A model generated the notes under the pieces. It saw only the letters and a program-made list of their open reading frames with translations. It ran no database searches and was not told the DNA's origin. Shown here one piece after another: positions 14,112 to 19,333 of a stretch of DNA of 20,973 nt (position 1 is its first letter; the number at the start of each line of letters is the position of its first letter). This DNA comes from a virus, in the IMG/VR virus record IMGVR_UViG_3300020474_000158, positions 1 to 20,973 of that record, one strand, 5' to 3'. The translations under genes and the position numbers were made by a program.

Positions 14112-14160
14112 TTCAGGTAGAACCTGAAACTAGCGCGTCTACCAATTCCGCCACATCCGC
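14112..14160 (-). other. attP: Putative attP: 5' half of a tRNA-Leu(CAG) gene
   Basis: Read on the minus strand from 14160, the sequence begins GCGGATGTGGCGGAATTGGT, the 5' acceptor and D-arm of a tRNA-Leu, and runs to the anticodon loop TTCAGGT (anticodon CAG, 14126-14124), ~39 bases. It then departs from tRNA sequence: there is no variable arm, TTCGA arm or matching 3' acceptor, so it is not a functional tRNA. The point of divergence is a perfect 7-bp inverted repeat, TTCAGGT-TCT-ACCTGAA (14128-14112), as expected for a tyrosine-recombinase core. From memory, cyanophage P-SSP7 has a ~42-bp tRNA-Leu match downstream of its integrase. The integrase gene ends 322 bases upstream. Confidence 0.8.
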
Positions 14161-14243
14161 GTGTGGATTCCAGCGATGAGTCTCAGTGAGAACTCCGTCG
14201 CTTGGGAACGAAACCAGTGTACAACGCTACCCATTAGTCACGC

Positions 14244-14414
14244 CTAGACAGAGATCAAAGATCTCCCTCTGCGTCTTTTGTGCTCAACCTCTAGAACGTG
14301 GTCAAGCATGTGTTCGACCCAGTTCCCGTGTGACTCAGAATGAGCCCGAGCTTCGTCATCAAACTCCATGCAAGCGCAAAGAGCTTGGACGTTGTAATAC
14401 GTCACGTGTTCCAT
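14244..14414 (-). CDS. Hypothetical protein, 56 aa, between integrase and attP
   Basis: ATG 14414 to TAG 14244; begins MEHVTYYNVQALCACMEFDD and continues EARAHSESHGNWVEHMLDHV, ending in a basic stretch HKRRRGRSLISV. The helix-like middle and the basic tail make it a plausible DNA-binding accessory protein, possibly a recombination directionality factor given the position beside the integrase, but there is no recognisable domain. No Shine-Dalgarno is visible. The rest of 14161-14243 carries only a small hairpin (14178-14195) and no gene. Confidence 0.45.
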   Translation of the reverse strand: MEHVTYYNVQALCACMEFDDEARAHSESHGNWVEHMLDHVLEVEHKRRRGRSLISV

Positions 14415-14425
14415 GTACTAGTTGT

Positions 14426-14456
14426 CAAGGTGCAGGGCAAAGCCCGCCTTGTTTTT
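14426..14456 (+). terminator. Plus-strand intrinsic terminator just beyond the integrase stop
   Basis: CAAGG/CCTTG and GGGC/GCCC pair around an AAA loop, and the plus strand continues directly with TTTTT (14452-14456). The T-tract is only on the plus-strand side, so it would stop transcripts running antisense into the integrase gene. No plus-strand gene is evident in the window. On the minus strand the same hairpin could still stabilise the integrase mRNA end. Confidence 0.6.
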
Positions 14457-14481
14457 ACCGTTTGGAAAACAAACGTCAAGG

Positions 14482-15336
14482 CTAGATCGCAGCCATAGCC
14501 GCTTCTGCAGCTGAGTCCGTGTGCTTGGCGTAATGCAGGGTTGTCTCGATCCGCTTGTGTCCCATCAAACCCATCAGGGTTCTCATAGGCGTACCGGCAA
14601 TGGCGTGCCACGTACCGAAACTGTGACGCAGATCGTGGAAGGAATAGGCAGGAGCCTGTGCGTAGTCCCTGACCTTCTTAAAGGACAACAGGAGCTGATC
14701 CTTGTTGCCGACATCGTCGAACACCTTGACGCTTGGAGAGGCGTGCTCCAGGCGCTTACAGAGCACGTTCCTGATCCTTGGATGGATAGGGATGGCTCGG
14801 TAGTTCTTGGCCTTGGTCTTGAGGTGAGGTACGCCACCCACATGAATGCGTGGTGCAGCACCGTCAAGGTCAATGTCTTGTGCCTTGAGCTTGAGCAGCT
14901 CACCTTGCCGCATGCCTGTGTAGGCAGCGACAACAATGATGTCTGAGATCTCATCACGAGCGAAGGGATCCAGAGCTGCAAGGCTGATGTTTTCCACTTG
15001 GTCCTGGGTAAACCAGAACATGCGACGTTCGCCTTCGTCGTACTTCTCAAACACAGGTGCAGATTCACACATCTCCCGCTTGGCACAGCAATTAATGACA
15101 GTGCCGATTGCAGTAATGCAACGGTTGATTGTTGAATCTTGAACACCACGCTCTTCCTTCAGATACGCAGCAAACAAGTCCATCTGTACTTGATTGATAC
15201 GTTCAACAGGAAAGGAACGACCAGCAAAGCTAGTGAAATGTCCTGTGTTGATTTTGTTTGTTTTAAGGCCAGCTTTGCCTGCCCACTTAGTTTTAAGTGT
15301 GTAGTCCAAAGCTTCACCCCAGGTGAATTTAGCCAT
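14482..15336 (-). CDS. int: Tyrosine recombinase / phage integrase
   Basis: Product of 284 aa. The N-terminal SAM-like core-binding domain spans ~1-100; the catalytic domain has R143 (AYTGMRQGELLKL), the beta-hairpin Lys in KTKAKNYRAIPI (~173-177), H234-x2-R237 (SFHDLRHSFGTW), H260 (MGLMGHKRIETT) and nucleophile Y269 (LHYAKH). All six active-site positions are present, so it should be active. It would recombine attP with a host tRNA-Leu. ATG 15336 overlaps the MarR-like gene stop by 8 bases, so regulator and integrase are probably co-expressed. Lysogeny by marine cyanopodoviruses is rarely shown, so use in vivo is uncertain. Confidence 0.95.
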   Translation of the reverse strand: MAKFTWGEALDYTLKTKWAGKAGLKTNKINTGHFTSFAGRSFPVERINQVQMDLFAAYLKEERGVQDSTINRCITAIGTVINCCAKREMCESAPVFEKYDEGERRMFWFTQDQVENISLAALDPFARDEISDIIVVAAYTGMRQGELLKLKAQDIDLDGAAPRIHVGGVPHLKTKAKNYRAIPIHPRIRNVLCKRLEHASPSVKVFDDVGNKDQLLLSFKKVRDYAQAPAYSFHDLRHSFGTWHAIAGTPMRTLMGLMGHKRIETTLHYAKHTDSAAEAAMAAI

Positions 15337-15715
15337 TGAGTAGGATGGATAAACGTTGGGCTAGTTTGCGTCCTTCAGATGTCATCTTGAGGATACGCAA
15401 CCGTTTGTTGGGTTGATACACCTCCTTGGTAATAAGGTTTAATCCCCTTTGTGGATTGCTCCGGTGCTCACCAGTCAGCCACGTTGTGTTACGTGAACAA
15501 CTAGCAGCAGATAAGCCGAGTTCCTCTTGCATCTCTTGCGTAGTGCAACCGTCATGGGTAGCAACGAAGAGAAAACAAGCGATAACTTGGGCAGGCATCT
15601 CGACATCAAGAACCCGTAGGGTCTCGATCACGTTCAGTAGACGGGTGAGATCTGCTTTGGCCTTGAGGCTGATTGGTTCCAAAATGGAAGTAGGGGAAAC
15701 ATAAGTGTAGCACAA
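15329..15715 (-). CDS. MarR-like winged-helix transcriptional regulator
   Basis: Up to 128 aa. A leading helix (AKADLTRLLNVIETLRVLDV) is followed by MPAQVIACFLFVATHDGCTT, the recognition region QEMQEELGLSAASCSRNTTW, a wing with basic residues (EVYQPNKRLRILKMTSEG) and a closing helix. This order is typical of MarR-type wHTH proteins. No ATG is available: in-frame starts are TTG 15715 or TTG 15682, and a stop lies at 15722-15724. It overlaps the 79-aa ORF by 110 bases in another frame. Directly upstream of and overlapping int, it is a candidate controller of integration or early transcription. Confidence 0.75.
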   Translation of the reverse strand: MCYTYVSPTSILEPISLKAKADLTRLLNVIETLRVLDVEMPAQVIACFLFVATHDGCTTQEMQEELGLSAASCSRNTTWLTGEHRSNPQRGLNLITKEVYQPNKRLRILKMTSEGRKLAQRLSILLNG

Positions 15716-15845
15716 GTTTGCCTAAGTGGAAGGATAATCCGCTACCGTTTTGCCAAACGTCATAGTCAACGATGTCGTCCATATAAAAATGAACATCAAA
15801 GAGTTTCAAAAGTTTCCTTAAACGCATGTGAAGTTTCGTCGTCAT
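15606..15845 (-). CDS. Hypothetical ORF, up to 79 aa
   Basis: The central part (FYMDDIVDYDVWQNGSGLSF, HLGKLVLHLCFPYFHFG) has an alternating hydrophobic, beta-rich look suggesting a real protein. The last ~30 residues (QPQGQSRSHPSTERDRDPTG) are the out-of-frame reading of the MarR-like gene and look random. The start is unsure: ATG 15845 overlaps the 51-aa gene; ATG 15782 would give 58 aa and almost no overlap there. A frameshift linking it to the MarR-like frame cannot be excluded. Confidence 0.45.
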   Translation of the reverse strand: MTTKLHMRLRKLLKLFDVHFYMDDIVDYDVWQNGSGLSFHLGKLVLHLCFPYFHFGTNQPQGQSRSHPSTERDRDPTGS

Positions 15846-15951
15846 CCAATAGTTGCGCTACTGCAAGAGACAAAACTTCATCTTTGTGCTTGTGTTCTTG
15901 TATCTGTTGACACAAGTTATTAACCAAGCGATCAAAAGTCTTCGAGTTCAT
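15796..15951 (-). CDS. Hypothetical early protein, 51 aa
   Basis: ATG 15951 to TGA 15796; begins MNSKTFDRLVNNLCQQIQEH, then KHKDEVLSLAVAQLLDDDET. It looks wholly alpha-helical and acidic at its C-terminal half. It overlaps the end of the 109-aa gene by 20 bases, in keeping with the packed early region. Small acidic early proteins in T7-like phages often inhibit host enzymes, but nothing here identifies a target. Confidence 0.6.
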   Translation of the reverse strand: MNSKTFDRLVNNLCQQIQEHKHKDEVLSLAVAQLLDDDETSHAFKETFETL

Positions 15952-16261
15952 AATCTTCAATGTCTAGTTGTGATACAAAGTGAATAGTTTCTGAAGTGCA
16001 TACAGTGAACTCAATCCCGTCCTTAGCCATAAGCTGACGGACTTTGTTTTGGGCTGCTCCTGAGCGTTGATACACGTGCTCAGTGACCTTCTTTGTTTCC
16101 AGGTCAGCTTCACGTATTAAACAGCTGATGTTGCTGGGTAGTTCCCATGCACCGACACGCCAATCCATAATTTCTTCAAAGGTGTGCTGATGAAATAAAT
16201 CATCTGGTGCGTCCTTAAACTTCTGCCAGTTATTAGGAAATTCCTTGCGTTTACCACTCAT
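15932..16261 (-). CDS. Hypothetical early protein, 109 aa
   Basis: Begins MSGKRKEFPNNWQKFKDAPD. An N-terminal segment (FPNNWQKFKDAPDDLFHQHT, FEEIMDWRVGAWELPSNISC) leads to a possible helix/strand domain (VYQRSGAAQNKVRQLMAKDG, EFTVCTSETIHFVSQ) and a very acidic end DIEDYELEDF. ATG 16261 overlaps the previous gene by 11 bases. No family recognised; the acidic C-terminus resembles host-interaction proteins of T7-like early regions, but that is conjecture. Confidence 0.75.
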   Translation of the reverse strand: MSGKRKEFPNNWQKFKDAPDDLFHQHTFEEIMDWRVGAWELPSNISCLIREADLETKKVTEHVYQRSGAAQNKVRQLMAKDGIEFTVCTSETIHFVSQLDIEDYELEDF

Positions 16262-16430
16262 AAGTTCTAATTACGTCCTTTAATTGTGCGTTTCGGTTTG
16301 TGGACAACTCCAAAGCAGACCATGCAGCGTGCTCTAAGTCGGGAGCGTAGACGTACTCTGTCCAACGTTCCTCACCGTCTTCTAAAACAACCATGTATTC
16401 GTCAAGCTTTTGATTTCCTAGTAGTGGCAT
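16251..16430 (-). CDS. Hypothetical early protein, 59 aa
   Basis: ATG 16430; begins MPLLGNQKLDEYMVVLEDGE, then ERWTEYVYAPDLEHAAWSAL. The frame is open to 16568, but the upstream part is the out-of-frame reading of the neighbouring gene, so I chose the ATG at 16430. The strand-turn-helix pattern (YMVVLEDGEERWTEYVYAPD followed by a helix) is a compact small-domain shape seen in many short phage proteins. It overlaps its upstream neighbour by 29 bases and the next gene by 11. Confidence 0.65.
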   Translation of the reverse strand: MPLLGNQKLDEYMVVLEDGEERWTEYVYAPDLEHAAWSALELSTNRNAQLKDVIRTYEW

Positions 16431-16608
16431 CTGTGTCTTTGCTTCGTGATTGTGAACGTTTGCGGGCGGGCCGCGGCTTGGGTAGATACACCTCACGCTT
16501 AACAAGTTCTTGATAACGTGGTGTCCATGGATGATCAGGAAAGTGATGCAACCAACAACCGATTGCATTCTTAATCAACCAATCATCTGTTTTCTTTTGT
16601 TCAGGCAT
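16402..16608 (-). CDS. Hypothetical early protein, 68 aa, basic C-terminus
   Basis: Begins MPEQKKTDDWLIKNAIGCWL and continues HHFPDHPWTPRYQELVKREV. The first ~45 residues look folded and contain several Trp and His. The rest (PKPRPARKRSQSRSKDTDAT, then TRKSKA) is a basic, Ser-rich, disordered tail that overlaps the next ATG. The start overlaps the previous gene by 8 bases. Function unknown. Confidence 0.65.
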   Translation of the reverse strand: MPEQKKTDDWLIKNAIGCWLHHFPDHPWTPRYQELVKREVYLPKPRPARKRSQSRSKDTDATTRKSKA

Positions 16609-16834
16609 TCATCAGTGCTCTACGTTCTTTCCATTCCTTTGAGTGCTTTAATCGTGACTTCATTTCATCTGTTGTGATTAGTTGTTGACTCTCAATCTTC
16701 ACGTCCTCGTAAAGTTCAAACGTGTTGTTGACCTCCATTTGCTGTACTCGTGCAATGGCTGCTGTCAATGTTGAGTAGACTGATACGAACGTACCTGATT
16801 CGTGGGTGTACGTGAGTACGTAGATGGTTTTCAT
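16601..16834 (-). CDS. Hypothetical early protein, 77 aa
   Basis: Begins MKTIYVLTYTHESGTFVSVY, continuing STLTAAIARVQQMEVNN. The strand-turn-strand-helix arrangement at the N-terminus (IYVLTYTHESGTFVSVYSTL followed by an Ala-rich helix) is common in short phage proteins. The C-terminal half is a charged helix (EMKSRLKHSKEWKERRALMN). The start overlaps the upstream stop as ATGA. No family recognised. Confidence 0.7.
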   Translation of the reverse strand: MKTIYVLTYTHESGTFVSVYSTLTAAIARVQQMEVNNTFELYEDVKIESQQLITTDEMKSRLKHSKEWKERRALMNA

Positions 16835-16962
16835 GTTGAGTGAATAAAAGATTTACGATCAAGTAAATGAACAATGTTGAGAAGCTGCGTCCTTGATATC
16901 AATCCCTTGTGATAATCACGCAGGGCTGTTACTTGCAGGTCCTTGATCTCAGCTTGTGTCAT
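16831..16962 (-). CDS. Hypothetical early protein, 43 aa
   Basis: ATG 16962; begins MTQAEIKDLQVTALRDYHKG and then LISRTQLLNIVHLLDRKSFI. The frame extends to ATG 17040 (69 aa), but the extra sequence overlies a hairpin (GAGGG/CCCTC) and reads poorly as protein, so I prefer the short form. Its two-helix pattern with DYHKGLIS is plausible for a small DNA-binding or scaffold protein. The stop overlaps the next ATG (ATGA). Confidence 0.55.
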   Translation of the reverse strand: MTQAEIKDLQVTALRDYHKGLISRTQLLNIVHLLDRKSFIHST

Positions 16963-17062
16963 AAGTAAAAACCAAATGGTGTCCGTGAGATAAACAACGG
17001 AGGGTGAGTCCCTCAAATAACCCGCCACACGGTTGCCCATGTGGAAGGGTTGTTAGTGAGAA

Positions 17063-17413
17063 TCAAGCCCAGTCAGGGTGTCCGTTGCGTTGCAACAACT
17101 GAACTGCGAACAGTTCAACAAACATCCAGACGGCTTGCTCCTTGAAGATTTGCAAGGAGTCGTATTCAATACCGCGTTGGTCCATGGAATTTAGGACCAT
17201 GCGGAATCCGTTCTGCTCACCAAGATCAAAGGCGTGCTCATCGAGATAAGCCATGATCGTGTCTTCATGTTCTTGATAGACATCATGAAGCTCGGATGAG
17301 TAGATGAAACCAGACACACCAGCTTCGCAGCCATGTGTGGCGATGTCATTCAGTGCGTCCATGTCAAACTCGTGGCCGAGAATGTCAAAAGTTTGCACAG
17401 TAGTAACAGTCAT
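17063..17413 (-). CDS. Hypothetical acidic early protein, 116 aa
   Basis: ATG 17413; begins MTVTTVQTFDILGHEFDMDA. The segment DIATHGCEAGVSGFIYSSEL (around residues 23-42) followed by HDVYQEHEDTIMAYLDEHAF resembles a phage family with an HGxxAGxxGFxY motif that I have seen in other tailed phages but cannot name with certainty. The protein is acidic and ends RNGHPDWA. The frame stays open upstream to 17611 but that part is non-coding-like. Two hairpins (17436-17477) lie in its leader. Confidence 0.75.
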   Translation of the reverse strand: MTVTTVQTFDILGHEFDMDALNDIATHGCEAGVSGFIYSSELHDVYQEHEDTIMAYLDEHAFDLGEQNGFRMVLNSMDQRGIEYDSLQIFKEQAVWMFVELFAVQLLQRNGHPDWA

Positions 17414-17435
17414 GATTGACCAAGTGAAACAATAA

Positions 17436-17477
17436 AGGACCGAAGTCCTAGAGCTGGACAGGGGTTCGCACCCTGTC
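17436..17477 (-). terminator. Two adjacent hairpins between early genes
   Basis: On the minus strand GACAGGG/CCCTGTC (17477-17457, 7-base loop) is followed by AGGAC-TTCG-GTCCT (17449-17436) and then TTTATTGTTT. The second, with its UUCG tetraloop and T-rich tail, looks like an intrinsic terminator or attenuator placed between the KTSC-like gene and the 116-aa gene; the pair could also be an RNase III processing site. Confidence 0.55.
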
Positions 17478-17492
17478 ACTCGCTTGAACGAA

Positions 17493-17810
17493 TCAGCTGA
17501 CGTTGCAGTACACGTAAGCTGCAGGATCACTGTTGTCAGTGATTGGCAGTGCAGAAGCATTGAGTGCTCTGAGTACTGTGCACTCACCGAAGACACGAGT
17601 CTTGCAATCAAAAGGAAGCAGGTTCTCGTTAACCCAGAAACCCAAAGACATGTTTGGGTTCATGATGAGGTTAAGGATTGCACGACGGCTAACGTGTGTG
17701 TACTCGTAGATGTTGCCCTTGGCGTATGCAACTTGCACAACACCACGCAATGGATCCACGACCATACGCTCAACACATGCTGAGGTACGGCACGGAATGT
17801 TAATGAACAT
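17493..17810 (-). CDS. KTSC-like domain protein, 105 aa, first gene of the early region
   Basis: ATG 17810; begins MFINIPCRTSACVERMVVDP. The central part, VDPLRGVVQVAYAKGNIYEY followed by THVSRRAILNLI and SLGFWVNENL, matches the KTSC-domain pattern (a strand, G-x-x-Y-x-Y, helix, then G-x-x-x-N), a small domain common in phage and bacterial proteins and named after its relation to the C-terminus of lysyl-tRNA synthetase. A C-terminal extension contains two Cys (FDCKTRVFGECTV). As the first gene after the 690-bp non-coding block it is likely expressed earliest, but no clear promoter is visible. Confidence 0.7.
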   Translation of the reverse strand: MFINIPCRTSACVERMVVDPLRGVVQVAYAKGNIYEYTHVSRRAILNLIMNPNMSLGFWVNENLLPFDCKTRVFGECTVLRALNASALPITDNSDPAAYVYCNVS

Positions 17811-18059
17811 TGAAAAGAAATAAACAATTGAACTGATGCGTCCTTGATGACGCAATAGCTAACAGCCCGACTCAAACGGGCAGGGCGTCGGTGCACCGTG
17901 CAGCTGTGCCATGAGCAGACAATGCGTGTGGCTCCGCTGTATGATTTGACACATGATCGTGTGTCGTCTGCCACATCCTCCCGGTCAGATACCCATGCCG
18001 GTGGTCGTCATCTAGCGGTGCTCCGCTGCCGATGTGCTTATTCGGTTGTCAAGGTTCGG

Positions 18060-18116
18060 AGAGTCAGTGAGTGGTGGTTGACTCTTGAGATCTCTCTCAC
18101 TCTCTGACGAGAGATC
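18060..18116. repeat. Tandem stem-loops with complementary loops
   Basis: AGAGTCA/TGACTCT (18060-18085) with a 12-base loop GTGAGTGGTGGT is followed three bases later by a perfect 8-bp stem GATCTCTC/GAGAGATC (18089-18116) with a 12-base loop TCACTCTCTGAC. GTGAG of loop 1 can pair with CTCAC at the start of loop 2, and GTCAG (18063-18067) with CTGAC (18104-18108), giving possible kissing or alternative folds. Confidence 0.6.
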
Positions 18117-18413
18117 GAAAGATCAATCATCAAACCACTCATCTGTATCTACCATAGCGCTACTGCAACCATTGCCAACTGGTCATGGTGTATCACCTTG
18201 CTACCACAGCAGCTGAGATCCATTGCAGTATCGGAATGATAAGTCTTTGGTCAGCTAACGATCAGTCTTGCTTATCATCTGTGATCCATTGCTGTCACTG
18301 GCTTTCTCAGCATTCTCAATAAGCGGCACACAGATAGCACAACAAACACGCCCACGATCCAACTACCGCGCCCGCCTGATGCGCCCGCGTTTCATCTAAA
18401 ACCCAGTGCCATC

Positions 18414-18462
18414 CGTTAGTTTGTAGAACTAACGAGGCATTAGGCACCCCCCTATGGGGGGT
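18414..18462. repeat. Pair of hairpins downstream of thyX, one C6/G6
   Basis: CGTTAGTT/AACTAACG (18414-18434, 5-base loop) and ACCCCCC-TAT-GGGGGGT (18446-18462). Neither is followed by a T-tract on either strand, so they are not ordinary intrinsic terminators. They sit 42-90 bases beyond the thyX stop, at the edge of the non-coding block. Confidence 0.6.
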
Positions 18463-18503
18463 CCCGGCCCTGTATATACGTAAATAGGCTTCAGAAAATT
18501 ATG

Positions 18504-19136
18504 TCATTTTCCTAGCCAAGCCTTAGCTACCAGCGGAAACTGCTGAATAATCAGGTCTTTACATTCATCAGCGACATCTTTGTGTTCTTTCTGTGTACCA
18601 TTAGCACATCTTAGCTCACAATAATGAATCCAAGACCGCAAAGACCCATTCATGTACATCTTTGTCGGTGTACAAAGCGGTAAAGCCTCTCTAGCACATT
18701 CTTTAGCGACACCATCTTTAAGCATTGACTCATATATCTGAGTAGCTTGTTCAAAATGATGTTGTAGTCGTAGTTGGTAATGCTGTAACGTAAAAGCATC
18801 GAGGTCATCAGTACTATTCTGTCTGTTTTTTGTATCTTGTCTACGTAACTCAGGAACACCAATAGGATCAGTGACTTGAGCATAACGTTGACTGAACTCT
18901 TGAAAAGAGAAACTACGATGACGTAGTATCTGTGCAGCTATACTTCTAGTTGTATTGATTTCTACACACATATTGACCATCTCAAAGGGAGACCAATGTT
19001 TATGTGTAATGAGATATTTAATTAGACGACCACTGGTCTCAGTGTTGTCTTGATTGTTTGGATTAGACACCCTAGCCATATAAGCTACTAGGTTGTCACC
19101 ATCAGGTGTAGAGTGAATTAATTTTACGTGTGTCAT
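18504..19136 (-). CDS. thyX: Flavin-dependent thymidylate synthase
   Basis: Product of 210 aa. The ThyX signature RHRSFSFQEFSQRY (residues 72-85, RHRxxSxxxxSxR) is intact, preceded by HWSPFEMVNMCVEI, the FAD-binding face, and followed by HYCELRCANGTQKEHKDVAD near the C-terminus. It methylates dUMP to dTMP using FAD, NADPH and methylene-tetrahydrofolate, complementing the RNR and MazG encoded elsewhere in this genome. Its position directly after the terminase puts it at the right genome end. Its coding strand is more A/T-rich than the replication genes. Direct repeats and a hairpin precede it, suggesting its own control. Confidence 0.95.
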   Translation of the reverse strand: MTHVKLIHSTPDGDNLVAYMARVSNPNNQDNTETSGRLIKYLITHKHWSPFEMVNMCVEINTTRSIAAQILRHRSFSFQEFSQRYAQVTDPIGVPELRRQDTKNRQNSTDDLDAFTLQHYQLRLQHHFEQATQIYESMLKDGVAKECAREALPLCTPTKMYMNGSLRSWIHYCELRCANGTQKEHKDVADECKDLIIQQFPLVAKAWLGK

Positions 19137-19145
19137 ACAGTATGA

Positions 19146-19187
19146 ATAGTGATATCAAGATGTCCCATCAATGGACATAGTGATATC
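19146..19187 (-). promoter_or_regulatory. Direct repeats around a hairpin upstream of thyX
   Basis: The 11-mer ATAGTGATATC occurs at 19146-19156 and 19177-19187, exactly 31 bp apart (about three helical turns), and between them is an inverted repeat ATGTCC/GGACAT (19160-19178). The block ends 10 bases before the thyX start. Same-face spacing suggests binding of a dimeric regulator or a translational control hairpin. A related GGATATC hairpin lies at 19257-19276. Confidence 0.5.
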
Positions 19188-19256
19188 CGGATTCAAGCTC
19201 GGTTAAAAAACAAATAAACCATTTGATTTATTTATTTTATACCCAGTGCTTACAGA

Positions 19257-19302
19257 ATATCCATTCAGCGGATATCAGTAAAGGGGAAGGTTGTCTTCCC
19301 CT
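19257..19302 (-). terminator. Hairpins between terminase and thyX
   Basis: On the minus strand AGGGGAAG-ACAAC-CTTCCCCT (19302-19282) is followed by TTTACTG and acts as a plausible terminator or attenuator; directly after it comes ATATCC/GGATAT (19275-19257). Further upstream a third small hairpin GCGGT/ACCGC (19379-19366) lies immediately after the terminase stop, and 19203-19242 is AT-rich. Together they suggest a transcription break after the terminase. Confidence 0.55.
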
Positions 19303-19333
19303 AAACCTACAGAAAGAGGGATCCACCCTTTCC

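Larger units (their letters stand above)
17811..18503. other. Non-coding structured region, probable genome-end junction
   Basis: No credible ORF on either strand over ~690 bases. It holds many inverted repeats: GCCCG/CGGGC (17865-17881), GACACA/TGTGTC (17949-17966), AGCGG/CCGCT (18014-18027), the tandem pair at 18060-18116 and the pair at 18414-18462. Short direct repeats occur too: GCTCCGCTG at 17931 and 18020, and CCATTGC three times between 18171 and 18290 (twice as GATCCATTGC). In T7-like phages the terminase and a few right-end genes lie at one genome end and early genes at the other, so this block between thyX and the early genes is where terminal direct repeats would fall. Confidence 0.6.

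Noticed and set aside
14080-14160. Complete tRNA-Leu gene
   Set aside because: Only the 5' half to the anticodon loop fits; there is no T-arm and no 3' strand for the acceptor stem, so it is an attachment-site fragment.
14186-14485. Plus-strand ORF of 99 aa over the int-attP interval
   Set aside because: It runs antisense through the integrase end, a terminator hairpin and the 56-aa ORF; its composition (many Arg, Cys, Ser, Pro) looks random and no neighbour supports it.
17017-17040. Possible Syn5-like promoter (ATGGGCAACCGT) near the 43-aa early gene
   Set aside because: Only about 10 of 15 positions agree with the Syn5 promoter as I remember it and there is a single copy; the 26-bp repeat is a stronger candidate.
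17436-17480. tRNA or tmRNA 3' end (GGGTTCG-like arm)
   Set aside because: On the plus strand the hairpin mimics a T-arm, but no acceptor, D or anticodon arm can be drawn around it.
17660-17974. Minus-strand ORF of 104 aa overlapping the KTSC-like gene
   Set aside because: Out-of-frame reading of the better supported 105-aa gene, rich in Ser/Arg/Cys without structure.
18040-18060. Host sigma-70 promoter at TTGACA on the minus strand (around 18050)
   Set aside because: A perfect -35 hexamer is present, but no acceptable -10 box occurs at 16-18 bases spacing.
17898-18107. Plus-strand ORF of 69 aa in the junction region
   Set aside because: It crosses several hairpins, has no recognisable motif and would be the only plus-strand gene.
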